Positions 36,551-45,031 of a stretch of DNA of 59,501 nt are shown piece by piece. The notes under the pieces were generated by a model that did no database searches, was not told the DNA's origin, and was given only the letters and a program-made list of their open reading frames with translations. A program made the translations under genes and the position numbers. Where the stretch lies: the NCBI GenBank assembly GCA_964577115.1, contig CAZNXJ010000032.1:1-59501 (forward strand), read 5' to 3'. Origin of the DNA: CAZNXJ01 sp964577115. GTDB taxonomy: Bacteria; Planctomycetota; Planctomycetia; Pirellulales; Pirellulaceae. Position 1 is the stretch's first letter, and each line of letters opens with the position of its first letter.

Positions 36551-39500
36551 TTAGAAGAACCCGCCACCGCCGCCAAAGCCACCGCCGCCAAAGCCACCAC
36601 CCGGTCCGCCACCGACGCCGCCTCCACCAGGCGTCGTACTTCCCTCGCCGGTCACGAAGTTAAATGTCGAGACGTCGCCGATCCCGGTGAAAATGGGGAT
36701 AGGCGGGATCGAGATACGGACGTAACGCCGGTCGCCGGAAACCACGGCGCTGGCGATCGACAACATCGTTCCTTCGGGGATGGTCGTGATGATCGGCATG
36801 AAGCCGACTCCACCGCGGCGTCCGAACCCGGCCGCACGGCCCAGTCCCGTGTAGCGCCGCCAGAGCTCGTAATCGATCGCGGAAATCGAATCGGACGATT
36901 GCCCACCGTTCCGCATTTGGTTGATCTGTTGCAGCTGTTTGGCCACCAGAGCATGGCCGATCTGCTGCTGATCTTTGAGCAAGTTGTCGATGTGGGCCTG
37001 GGCGAGGTGTTCAACGCGGCGGCCTTTCGGCACCTCGAAGACGACCATCGCGTCTTTTTCGGCGAGCGGAATTTGCTGCCGGATGCGACGTTCTTCGGGG
37101 GTACCAAAGTTGGTAATCACATCGACGGTTACCTTGCCGGCCGCCACTTCACCCCAGACACGGCGAATCAGCAACCGGTACTCGCCCGAAAACGCCTGCG
37201 GGCAGACGTACATTTCCGTGTAGCCGTCGACCGACTTCTTATTTCCACTCGCGTAGCTATCGCCCCACATAATGCCACCGCCGGTCGTGCGGGGGTTCCG
37301 CAGCGAGCAGATGTCGCCCGAAGGTTCCTGGACCGACAGGTCGATATCGGCTTCACCCGTCCACGTGACTTGGACCACGCAGTCGCGTTCGAGCGCTCCA
37401 CCCACCACTTTTTCGAACTCCGCCGCCTCTTCGGTGCGGCCGGCTTTCTTCAGGTCGGCGAGCGTCGCCTTCGCGACGTTAAACGCCTTTTCCGCGACGT
37501 GAACATGCTCGCGCGGCCAGGCCTGCGCCAGAATTCCATGGCAGGCCCACTGCAGCCCCGACAGGTCATCGATGCGCTGCGCAAGCTCTAGGCCGAACAT
37601 GTAGGGTTCCGGACGCATCGGCTGCGTCTTGGAAATCTCCTGAAGCAGCGAGAGCGCCCGGGCTTCGAGTCCGAAATTCGCCATGAACTTGGCGACATTC
37701 ATTACCTCGTCTTCATTCGCCGCGAAGTCGACGGCCGACATCAGCGCCCGTTCGAGGTCTTCCTTCGGCGCTCCGTCGGCGATCATGGCCAGACCGAGCG
37801 CTTCGTACATCCAGGGTTGGATCTGGTCGTGGCGAATCGCCGCCAGGATCATCGCACTGGTTTCCCCGAATTTTTGCTCGTTCATCAACTGCCGAGCGGT
37901 TTCGCGGAGCGCTGCGGGGGATTCCTTGTGTTTGGCAAAGTGCGCATCCCAGGCATCGGCGGGCGTGCTGCCCACCGGCTGAGGAACAATGCGGCGAGCC
38001 TCTTCGGCCTTCTGCGGCTTGGATTGCGGAGCCGGTTCGGACTTTGCCGCCGCAGCCGACTTGCTGGTGGCCGCAGGGGCTTCCTGGGCTTGGGCAGGCT
38101 TCTTGCCGGCGCCGAGCTTCAGGTCGTCTTCCACGGCGAAGAAGCCACCACCGAAACCACCACCGCCAAAGCCGCCACCGCCGAAGCCACCACCGCCAAA
38201 GCCGCCGCCGCCAAAGCCGCCGCCGCCGAAGCCGCCGCCACCAAAGCCACCACCCCCGAAGCCGCCGCCGCCGAAACCACCGCCTCCAAAGCCGCCCAGA
38301 CCGCCGCCGAAGCTGGTGATCGGAATCACCAGGTCGCCGACGGGATAGACCTTGGTCACGAGGTTTTCTTCGACGACGTCCGTCGTGGTGATCTGGAGCA
38401 CTTCGTTCTTGATCATGTAGGTCAGATCAAGTTCGCCGAGCATGATTCGCAGGGCGGAACGGAGTGTAATGCCGTTCAGGTTCTGCGTCACCGGAACGTC
38501 GGTACCGATCCCCAGATCGGTCAGCGCTCGCCGATCCAGATGAATCGGGATGTTGTGGTAACTCGACAGATAATTGACGACATCCTCGAGCGGCTGCTCC
38601 TCAAAGTTCAGATTCGTAATTTCGTTCAGCGCTTCGTAAATGCGACGTTCCTGCGGGTTGTCGCCCGCGAGGTCCATCGAGCGATACTTCGCGCGTTCAC
38701 GCGTGATCCGCTGCCAGAATTCCGGCGGCGGATACACAAACGACGACTCGTCGGTAAACGGAATCAGCGCTTCTTCGACCGAATACAAAGCATCAATGAA
38801 GTTGCGATGCCGCAGGTCGCGGAACCGCTCCATTCCGGCCACGTGCCGGTGGAAGCGAGCATTCCATGTGGCTGCGACCGCACTGGGGAGTTCCGGAGCG
38901 ATCTCCTGAATCTGATCGGCGATTTCCCGATCCGCTTCCTGGAAACGCCCTTCGGCCATCAGCGAGTTGAATCGCGCGAGAAGCTGCTTGAGTCGTTCTT
39001 CGCGGCGCATCATTTCGCTGGTGATGCGTTCGGCTTCGCGAGCCGCCGCGCGGCTTTCCTCCGCGATCGCTCGCTGCTCCTCAATCTGGAACTCAAGTCG
39101 GCTCGCTTCCTGAATGGCTGCCCGAATGCGCCCGGCTAGCTGGTCGCGCACCGCAGGGCGCAGTTGAACGGCCTGTTCAACGGAATCCAAGAGCAACTTG
39201 AGATCCTGGAGCACGCTGGCCGGTTCGCTCGTCATCCGGCGCCGAGCCGCGGCCAACTCATTGGAAACCTGTTCTTCGATGATTTGCGCTTGCAGACGCT
39301 GCTGGCGTTCGAATTCGGAAAGCTCCGTCCCCGCCGGCTGGTCGAGCAACTCGAGAAGCTCATCGGCTGGCGCGGGCTGACCGAGCGTCAGGCCAGGTTC
39401 ACCGTCCGCCGGCAATGCCCCTGGATCGGCCGGCTGAAGTGCCTGAGCCTGCTGTACCGGCAGCCGATCCAGACCGTTCCGCAGCGCTTCGGCTTCCGGA

Positions 39501-40669
39501 TTGTTCGGATCGACTTCGCGGGCCGCTTCGAGGATCTGCCGAGCCCCCTCGACGTCGCCTCGCATCAGGGCGTAACCGCCGAGCTCGGTCATGGCTTGCG
39601 CGTTCTCGGCCAGCATGCGAGCCGCCTCACGCAAGGCGCCCGAGCCGGCCGTTGGCAAGGTTAGGCCCTGATCACGCTCGGCCATCGAAACCAACTGCGG
39701 CAAAAACGCAAAATCGGGGCTCGGCGCTTCAGCGCCCAGCGTCCACTTCATTTCTGTTTGGCCCGCCGGACCGGTCGCCTTAACGACGAACTCGCCGGGC
39801 TGCTCGCGGCTCGACAGCTTCCCAACCACGATCGTGTCGCGGTCGCTGCGGAGCGGCGGAATGGGCTGCGGCACGGCCTTCTCGACGAAGTCCGGCAGCG
39901 TCACGTCTGTCGGCCAGTAAACCGAAGCGCGGACCGCCATCGCCAACTGACCGCCACGAATCGACGTCTGAACATCGTCCGTATCGACTTCCACCACGCC
40001 GCCCGTCTGATTCGCCAGCGCGGCGAGCAGCAGTGCGTTGCGCTGCGGCCCAATCGCTAGACTCGAGACCGATACCTGCTTGTCGCGCAGCTTCGTGACA
40101 AGCATTTCCATCTCGGCCTGCCCAACAATTTTCGCTCGGCTTTGACCGTCGCCCAGGTAGATCACATGGCGCGCTCGCGTCGGGTCATCCGGAAAGGCGT
40201 CAGCAGCCGTCATGAGGGCCCGCACCAGATCGGTCGAACCGAGCGGCGTGCGCGCTTGCAGCTTGCTAATCGCCCCTTGTACGGAGGCCGACTGAGCCGG
40301 CGCGAAAGCCTCGTGCTGGGGCGTGGTGTTCACGTCCACGGCGTACACCTGCACGCGGTCATCGGGCAGCAGACCCTCGAGAATCCCGCGAAGAGCACTA
40401 AACGCATCTTCCCGGAACAGACCCGTCTGACTGGCCGACGTGTCAAACAACACAATCACGTCGCTCGGCCCCAGCGGCGCCTCGGAAACCGGCGGCACCA
40501 GGCTCAGCGCGAAATACGTTTCGCCGGTTGCCGTGTCGTAGGTCGCCAGTCGCCCGTTCGACGACTCGGACTGTGCCGCACGCGCGGCGTACGGCGTGGC
40601 CGCAATCAAGGCCGAGATAACGGTCGCGGCAATGCAGCTTGCCGTGAGAAACCAACTGCGTTGGCACAT
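36551..40669 (-). CDS. Giant exported VWA / STN-like / glycine-repeat / DUF2135-like protein (1372 aa)
   Basis: The start ATG at 40669 follows GGAG at about nine bases. A signal peptide (residues 1-35) is followed by a von Willebrand A domain (about 65-230) with MIDAS DTSAS and DLVRAL. Next come long Glu/Arg/Gln-rich helices (about 440-640) and an STN/secretin-N-like domain (about 675-775, LEDVVNYLSSYHNIPIHLD). A run of about ten GFGGG units (about 786-842) leads to an Ala/Lys linker and TPR-like helices (about 900-1080). A DUF2135-like beta domain has VTWTGEADIDLSVQEP (about 1093-1206). The Gly-Phe tail ends GGGFF. It is probably a periplasmic or envelope scaffold. Function is unknown, and the domain combination is not one I know. 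An intrinsic terminator ends it. Confidence 0.85.
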   Translation of the reverse strand: MCQRSWFLTASCIAATVISALIAATPYAARAAQSESSNGRLATYDTATGETYFALSLVPPVSEAPLGPSDVIVLFDTSASQTGLFREDAFSALRGILEGLLPDDRVQVYAVDVNTTPQHEAFAPAQSASVQGAISKLQARTPLGSTDLVRALMTAADAFPDDPTRARHVIYLGDGQSRAKIVGQAEMEMLVTKLRDKQVSVSSLAIGPQRNALLLAALANQTGGVVEVDTDDVQTSIRGGQLAMAVRASVYWPTDVTLPDFVEKAVPQPIPPLRSDRDTIVVGKLSSREQPGEFVVKATGPAGQTEMKWTLGAEAPSPDFAFLPQLVSMAERDQGLTLPTAGSGALREAARMLAENAQAMTELGGYALMRGDVEGARQILEAAREVDPNNPEAEALRNGLDRLPVQQAQALQPADPGALPADGEPGLTLGQPAPADELLELLDQPAGTELSEFERQQRLQAQIIEEQVSNELAAARRRMTSEPASVLQDLKLLLDSVEQAVQLRPAVRDQLAGRIRAAIQEASRLEFQIEEQRAIAEESRAAAREAERITSEMMRREERLKQLLARFNSLMAEGRFQEADREIADQIQEIAPELPSAVAATWNARFHRHVAGMERFRDLRHRNFIDALYSVEEALIPFTDESSFVYPPPEFWQRITRERAKYRSMDLAGDNPQERRIYEALNEITNLNFEEQPLEDVVNYLSSYHNIPIHLDRRALTDLGIGTDVPVTQNLNGITLRSALRIMLGELDLTYMIKNEVLQITTTDVVEENLVTKVYPVGDLVIPITSFGGGLGGFGGGGFGGGGFGGGGFGGGGFGGGGFGGGGFGGGGFGGGGFGGGGFGGGFFAVEDDLKLGAGKKPAQAQEAPAATSKSAAAAKSEPAPQSKPQKAEEARRIVPQPVGSTPADAWDAHFAKHKESPAALRETARQLMNEQKFGETSAMILAAIRHDQIQPWMYEALGLAMIADGAPKEDLERALMSAVDFAANEDEVMNVAKFMANFGLEARALSLLQEISKTQPMRPEPYMFGLELAQRIDDLSGLQWACHGILAQAWPREHVHVAEKAFNVAKATLADLKKAGRTEEAAEFEKVVGGALERDCVVQVTWTGEADIDLSVQEPSGDICSLRNPRTTGGGIMWGDSYASGNKKSVDGYTEMYVCPQAFSGEYRLLIRRVWGEVAAGKVTVDVITNFGTPEERRIRQQIPLAEKDAMVVFEVPKGRRVEHLAQAHIDNLLKDQQQIGHALVAKQLQQINQMRNGGQSSDSISAIDYELWRRYTGLGRAAGFGRRGGVGFMPIITTIPEGTMLSIASAVVSGDRRYVRISIPPIPIFTGIGDVSTFNFVTGEGSTTPGGGGVGGGPGGGFGGGGFGGGGGFF
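38142..38312. repeat. In-frame 15-bp minisatellite encoding GFGGG
   Basis: About ten near-identical 15-base units (plus-strand pattern of CCN proline-like triplets followed by AAA or GAA) lie within the VWA gene. They encode Gly-Phe-Gly-Gly-Gly on the minus strand. Units differ mainly at third positions, which lowers but does not abolish the chance of slippage or copy-number change. It is coding repeat, not CRISPR. Confidence 0.95.
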
Positions 40670-41233
40670 AAGCGAAAACTCCAACCCGGTTGCGACTGGG
40701 GCTCGGACCCTCGAAGCGATAAGAAGGGTCCTAATTTGCCTAGTTTACACAGACTGATTGCGCGGAAACGCGCGAGCGACACAACTTATTCTATTTGCCG
40801 CTATGCCGTTACGCTACCAAAAAACGGCCAATTGCCGCCGGGCGACGCGCCTTGGTCGTCGTAGAGCGAAACGGGCCCCGCGTCTCACCGCGTCGCACGC
40901 CCTGCGCCGGGGGACACGCAATCGACGTGCCGCTCTTCCGAAAGGGGGGTAAAGAGGTCGGCGGCCGAGCGTGGTGTCGTCGCTCGGCCGCCGATTGTTT
41001 CTAAGACGGCCCCACAGGGGACCGAGAAAGATTCGCGATTGCGCTGCCTTCGGCTCCGCTGCTGCGCCGGGAGGCCAAGGACCTGGTGCACCGATAATCC
41101 GCGTTTTATCGGGCCACGGCCGCTATGCCGCGATGCGGCTGCCGCTGAGCGACTCACGTGGAGTCGTGCCGGCTCGGCGACTCGGCCCCACGCACTAGCG
41201 GCCTGGGGCCGATCACCCCCCGCGAGCGGCGGG
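40670..41233. other. Intergenic region, possible small-RNA space
   Basis: These 564 bases lie between the VWA gene start (minus) and the end of the secreted hypothetical gene (minus). No protein gene is credible. Features seen are a GCGCG-GAAA-CGCGC hairpin near 40762-40776 and a strong terminator-like hairpin at 40958-41000. The VWA promoter should lie in 40670-40800 but no box pair was convincing. Confidence 0.5.
40958..41000. terminator. Strong terminator-like hairpin
   Basis: The perfect 14-bp stem TCGGCGGCCGAGCG / CGCTCGGCCGCCGA has a 9-base loop. On the plus strand TTGTTTCT follows directly; on the minus strand it is followed by CCTCTTTA. No plus-strand gene is annotated before it. The nearest minus-strand gene (41234-42364) ends about 230 bases away, so it either ends that transcript late or ends an unannotated plus-strand RNA. 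Confidence 0.55.
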
Positions 41234-42364
41234 CTAATCGGTCAACTCGTTGCTGAGCGAAACGGGAGATGTTTGATTCTCGAGCAGTCCGTGAATTTCG
41301 CGTGAAGCATTCTGCAACACTCGCCCGGTGCGATCGAGCGAGTGGGCGAGCGACTTGAGCACGAGGCGGCCGAGCAGCTGCGAGGCATTTCCGAGCTGCT
41401 GCGCGTCGGTGTCGGCGCGTGCGGCCTCGTCGACATTGGCGAACGAGGCCGCAGCGGGGAGGGCCTGGTCAGCCACCGCCGGACGACCGGCCGCCACCCA
41501 TTGCTGATAGGGGCGGGCCAGTGCCAAACGTGTCGCGGCATCGCGCCATGAGGCACGAAGGCGGTAGCTCATGTCGTTCAGCTCACAGCGCCACATCGCC
41601 AGCTCGGACGCATTCCAGTAGTGGTCCCGGACCGCGCCGGGCAGCCGCACGAGCGCGGCAAACGCTGCGGCGCGAGCTTCGGCCTGCCGCTTTTCCTGCC
41701 AGGCAGCGACGGCCTGCTGGGCAGCGTGCACTTCATCTGCTCCGCCAAACATCACAAAGTAGTCGTCGATGCTTTTCGGCTCGGTATCGAGTGCCCATGC
41801 CAAGTTCGCCGGGGTGGGAGACGCGGCTGCTGCCAGCGGAGGAACAGGCCAGCAGGCATCTCGTCGGCCGTAGGTCAAAAGCTGCTCGACCCGCTCTAGC
41901 ACGGCGTGTGCCGCCGTGCGGATCTCGAAACTCTCAGGCTGGGGCAGCAAATGCTCGGGCGCCGCGTCCGGAATGAAGAACACGTAGCCGAGCGGATCCG
42001 CGTTCTCGGCGTCCTTGGTCCCTTCTGCCCCGTACACCACCTGGTCGTAGTTTGCATCGTGCCCCGACAGCAGCTGTTCACGTTGCGGGCCGCTTGCTTC
42101 GGCCACGGTTTCCGCGGGGCTGAAGCGGCACTGTGAACACGCGCCGAGCGCGTACCGGGATGGCGCCTCAGCCAGGCCGAGCGGCGTGGCGAGCGGACCA
42201 TAGCCGCAACTGACCATCTGGTCGCCCAGCAAGGGGCAGAGCTGGTAGCGAGCGTATCCGAGCCGCGCATCGAGGATCGACTGGCCGTGTGCGGCTTGCA
42301 CCAGCATCATCGATCCGGCGAATACGACCAATAACAGAGATAATGCATAACCCGGTCGAGACAT
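41234..42364 (-). CDS. Secreted hypothetical protein (376 aa)
   Basis: A signal peptide is clear (SRPGYALSLLLVVFAGSMMLVQAAHG, cleavage before QSI). The mature protein has several Cys residues near its N-terminus (LCPLLG, MVSCGYG, GACSQCRF), possibly disulfides or a metal site. Further on are YGRRDACWPVPPL and an Ala-rich helical second half (AAFAALVRLPG). No domain was recognised. It lies alone on the minus strand upstream of a GC hairpin. It is likely lineage-specific, and its function is not inferable. Confidence 0.75.
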   Translation of the reverse strand: MSRPGYALSLLLVVFAGSMMLVQAAHGQSILDARLGYARYQLCPLLGDQMVSCGYGPLATPLGLAEAPSRYALGACSQCRFSPAETVAEASGPQREQLLSGHDANYDQVVYGAEGTKDAENADPLGYVFFIPDAAPEHLLPQPESFEIRTAAHAVLERVEQLLTYGRRDACWPVPPLAAAASPTPANLAWALDTEPKSIDDYFVMFGGADEVHAAQQAVAAWQEKRQAEARAAAFAALVRLPGAVRDHYWNASELAMWRCELNDMSYRLRASWRDAATRLALARPYQQWVAAGRPAVADQALPAAASFANVDEAARADTDAQQLGNASQLLGRLVLKSLAHSLDRTGRVLQNASREIHGLLENQTSPVSLSNELTD

Positions 42365-42919
42365 TGTGCCCTATCCTCCTGACGTAGTGTGCGTTGGTTG
42401 CGCCGGCGACCGCGCTCCACGAGGCACCTGGTGTTCGTGAACAATGGCTGTGTTGTAGGGTGGTGCGCGAGCGGCTTTTTCGGCGGGGCCGACCCGGCAC
42501 ACGGGGATGCTTCCGGCGGCGAGCAAAGCAAGGCGACTGGCAGGCTCGGAGCGTCCGCTTCCGGCTCGCGGAGACGCGACGCGCGCTGCCGAGTTCTGTG
42601 TTCGCAGCGCTTCTGGTTTGGTGATTCAGGCCCGCTGTTCGCCTGACAATCGTCCTCTGCACAAACCGTATCGGAGGGGCAAACTGGGGCCCGTTAGGCA
42701 ATCAATGCCGTCTTGCGAACATGCGCCGTTGACGTGCGACTTGGCACGGCCAGAATCACCGAATGCATCAGCGCGAAGACGCTCGAAATATCGCTCGTGC
42801 CGAGTAGAACGGCGGCGCCAACCACCTCTGGGGCAGCACAGAACGGGTGAAAAAAGATATCATCAAGCGTTCTGACCAACCGTCGTTCCACACTCACACA
42901 GGAAGTCAACACACTGGTC
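42365..42919. other. Intergenic divergent region, no gene seen
   Basis: These 555 bases lie between the secreted hypothetical gene (minus) and the SLC13 transporter (plus). Open frames here are shadows with Arg/Ser-rich translations. No promoter or structured RNA was recognised with confidence. Confidence 0.4.
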
Positions 42920-44836
42920 ATGAAAGCTCCGGAGTTCCTCCACCCATGGATTGCGGTTGGGGCGGTTGGTTTGGTTTTTGCCGTTTTGCAGATTCGCCGC
43001 GGGGCGGCCGCGGACCTGCTGTTCTTGGCGGCTCTGCTGGTGGTGACGGCCACCGGCGTTGTGACGCCCGAGCAGGCCTTCGAGGGTTTCTCGAATCCCG
43101 CGATTCTCACGATTGCCGGGCTGCTCGCGGTCACCGCTGGCCTACGCGTGACCGGGGTGCTGGATTGGATCGGTCGCAAGCTATTGGGCTCGGCACACAC
43201 GGAACGCCAGGCGCTCGGGCGGCTCGCCCCGACCCTCATCGCCTCTTCTGCCTTCATCCTGAACACCGCGCTCGTCGCCATGTTGATGCCCGTCGTCATC
43301 GACTGGTGTCGCCGCCGCGGGATGTCGCCATCGCGTCTTCTGATTCCGCTGAGCTACATCACAATCCTGGGCGGCGTCTGCACGTTGATTGGAACGAGCA
43401 CGACGCTCGTCGTCCAAGCCAAGCTCGCGACGCTGCGCGACAACCATCGCAGCCAAATCGAAGTCGAGCAGCAGGCGATAACGGACCCGGCCGAGCGGGA
43501 GGCAACGGAACGGCGCGGCGCCGAGTTTATCGGGCAGCTCGAACCGATATCGCTATTCGAAATCGGGTACGTCGGCTTTCCCTGCGCGGTCACCGGAGCT
43601 TTGTTCATGCTAGTCGTGGGACCGCGCCTCTTGCCGAATCGCACGGACCTGGTGGAACGCCTGGGCGAGCAGCGGCGCGAGTATCTCGTCGAAATGGCCG
43701 TACAGCCCAATTGCCCGCTCATTGGTCAAACGGTCGAGCAGGCCGGGCTGAGGCATCTGCCGGGGTTGTTTCTGATCGAAATTGACCGGGAGGGGCGAGT
43801 GATCACGCCGGTGGCTCCCGAGGACGTCGTGAAGGCGAACGATCGGCTCATTTTCACGGGCGTGGTCAGCACGATCGTCGATCTCGAAAAGATTCGCGGA
43901 CTGGTCCCTGCGGCCGACGGCAATTACGAACACAATCCGGAGCTGCGTCAGCAGCGGCATCTCACGGAGGTCGTCCTCTCGCGCACGTCGCCCCTCATCG
44001 GGCAGACAGTACGGGACGCGAATTTCCGGCGGCTCTACAACGCGGCGGTCATCGCCGTACACCGCAACGGGATCCGGCTTACCAACAAAATCGGCGACAT
44101 CCAGCTCGAGGCCGGTGACACATTGCTGCTCCAGACGCGCAGCGAATTCGTTACGACCTACCGTAATCACCGGGACTTCTACCTGGTGAGTGCTGTGCAA
44201 GGAGCCGAAGCGCGTCTGCACCATAAGATGCCGCTCTGTGCGCTGCTTGGGCTGGGGCTGATTGTGTGGTTGGTGGCAACGAGTTTCTTTGTGAATGACC
44301 GAGAGCAGGGGCTGATGTCGCCGCCGGTGGCGGCGCTGAGCATCGCCACGCTAATGATTCTGACCCGCTGCATGCGCATCAGCGAAGCTCGCAGCGCGAT
44401 CGACGTGCCGCTCTTTATTACCATTGCCGCCGCCCTGGGACTTGGCCGCGCGCTGACCGAAAGTGGCGCGGCGGATATCCTGTCGCGCGGCCTGGTCGGC
44501 GTCGTGGGTAGTAATCCGTACGTACTGCTCGTGCTTCTCTATATCATTACGGCCCTGTTTACGGAGACGATCACCAATACGGCCGTGGCCGCGATGCTTC
44601 TACCGCTGGCTACCTTAATAGCCTGGAATAGCGGACTCAATCCGCGCCCCTTCTTGATGGCCGTGACGCTCGCAGCGTCGCTCTCATTTATCACCCCGAT
44701 CGGTTACCAGTCGAATCTCATGGTCATGGGGCCGGGCGGGTATCGACCGTTGGATTACGTTCGATGTGGCCTTCCACTCGCAATCGTCGTTGGCGTGGTG
44801 GCCTTACTTTTGATTCCGCGCATTTGGGGCTTCTGA
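42920..44836 (+). CDS. SLC13/DASS-family transporter with two RCK_C (TrkA-C) domains
   Basis: This 638-residue membrane permease has the divalent-anion/sodium symporter layout. N-terminal helices come first (DLLFLAALLVVTATGVVTPEQAFEGFSNPAILTIA is split over two helices). The conserved SRLLIPLSYITILGGVCTLIGTSTTLVV segment (about 140) is the anion-binding hairpin. Two cytoplasmic RCK_C domains (about 255-310 and 350-405, each with PLIGQTV) follow. The second membrane half has FITPIGYQSNLMVMGPG (about 600), the second SNT-like motif. Such RCK-containing members are annotated as sulfate, citrate or sodium-linked transporters; the substrate here is unknown. A short stretch of hairpins follows the stop. 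Confidence 0.9.
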   Translation: MKAPEFLHPWIAVGAVGLVFAVLQIRRGAAADLLFLAALLVVTATGVVTPEQAFEGFSNPAILTIAGLLAVTAGLRVTGVLDWIGRKLLGSAHTERQALGRLAPTLIASSAFILNTALVAMLMPVVIDWCRRRGMSPSRLLIPLSYITILGGVCTLIGTSTTLVVQAKLATLRDNHRSQIEVEQQAITDPAEREATERRGAEFIGQLEPISLFEIGYVGFPCAVTGALFMLVVGPRLLPNRTDLVERLGEQRREYLVEMAVQPNCPLIGQTVEQAGLRHLPGLFLIEIDREGRVITPVAPEDVVKANDRLIFTGVVSTIVDLEKIRGLVPAADGNYEHNPELRQQRHLTEVVLSRTSPLIGQTVRDANFRRLYNAAVIAVHRNGIRLTNKIGDIQLEAGDTLLLQTRSEFVTTYRNHRDFYLVSAVQGAEARLHHKMPLCALLGLGLIVWLVATSFFVNDREQGLMSPPVAALSIATLMILTRCMRISEARSAIDVPLFITIAAALGLGRALTESGAADILSRGLVGVVGSNPYVLLVLLYIITALFTETITNTAVAAMLLPLATLIAWNSGLNPRPFLMAVTLAASLSFITPIGYQSNLMVMGPGGYRPLDYVRCGLPLAIVVGVVALLLIPRIWGF

Positions 44837-44887
44837 GCGTCCTTCGGACGCGAACATAAGCTCGCGATCGCCCCGCCTTGTCGCGAG
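44837..44887 (+). terminator. Two small hairpins after the transporter
   Basis: GCGTCC-TTC-GGACGC follows the stop immediately (44837-44851). CTCGCGA and TCGCGAG pair across 13 bases at 44861-44887. No T-tract, so termination is a guess from position. Confidence 0.3.
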
Positions 44888-44938
44888 CCGCGATGCGGTT
44901 TTCAAACGGATGGTCCAGGCGCGCTGTGAACTCCGATC

Positions 44939-44968
44939 TTGAACCAACTCCCGCAACATTCGTATGCT
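44939..44968 (+). promoter_or_regulatory. Candidate sigma-70-type promoter of the HtrA-like gene
   Basis: TTGAAC at 44939 is separated by 18 bases from TATGCT at 44963-44968, giving four of six matches to TATAAT. It lies 63 bases before the ATG at 45032. Reasonable by eye but unverified. Confidence 0.35.
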
Positions 44969-45031
44969 GCGGTAGAACTTTGCGGTGGAGGCCGCGCCTC
45001 GTCGTCACGCCTCTCAAGGAACGGGTGCTTC

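Noticed and set aside
38142..38312. Regular repeat resembling a CRISPR array
   Set aside because: The units are contiguous 15-mers without spacers and encode GFGGG in frame.
37817..39139. 440-residue plus-strand frame opposite the VWA gene
   Set aside because: It is a long antisense frame caused by high GC and the glycine repeat; no domain or ribosome site.
42365..42919. Riboswitch or leader peptide before the transporter
   Set aside because: No conserved core or hairpin set recognised.
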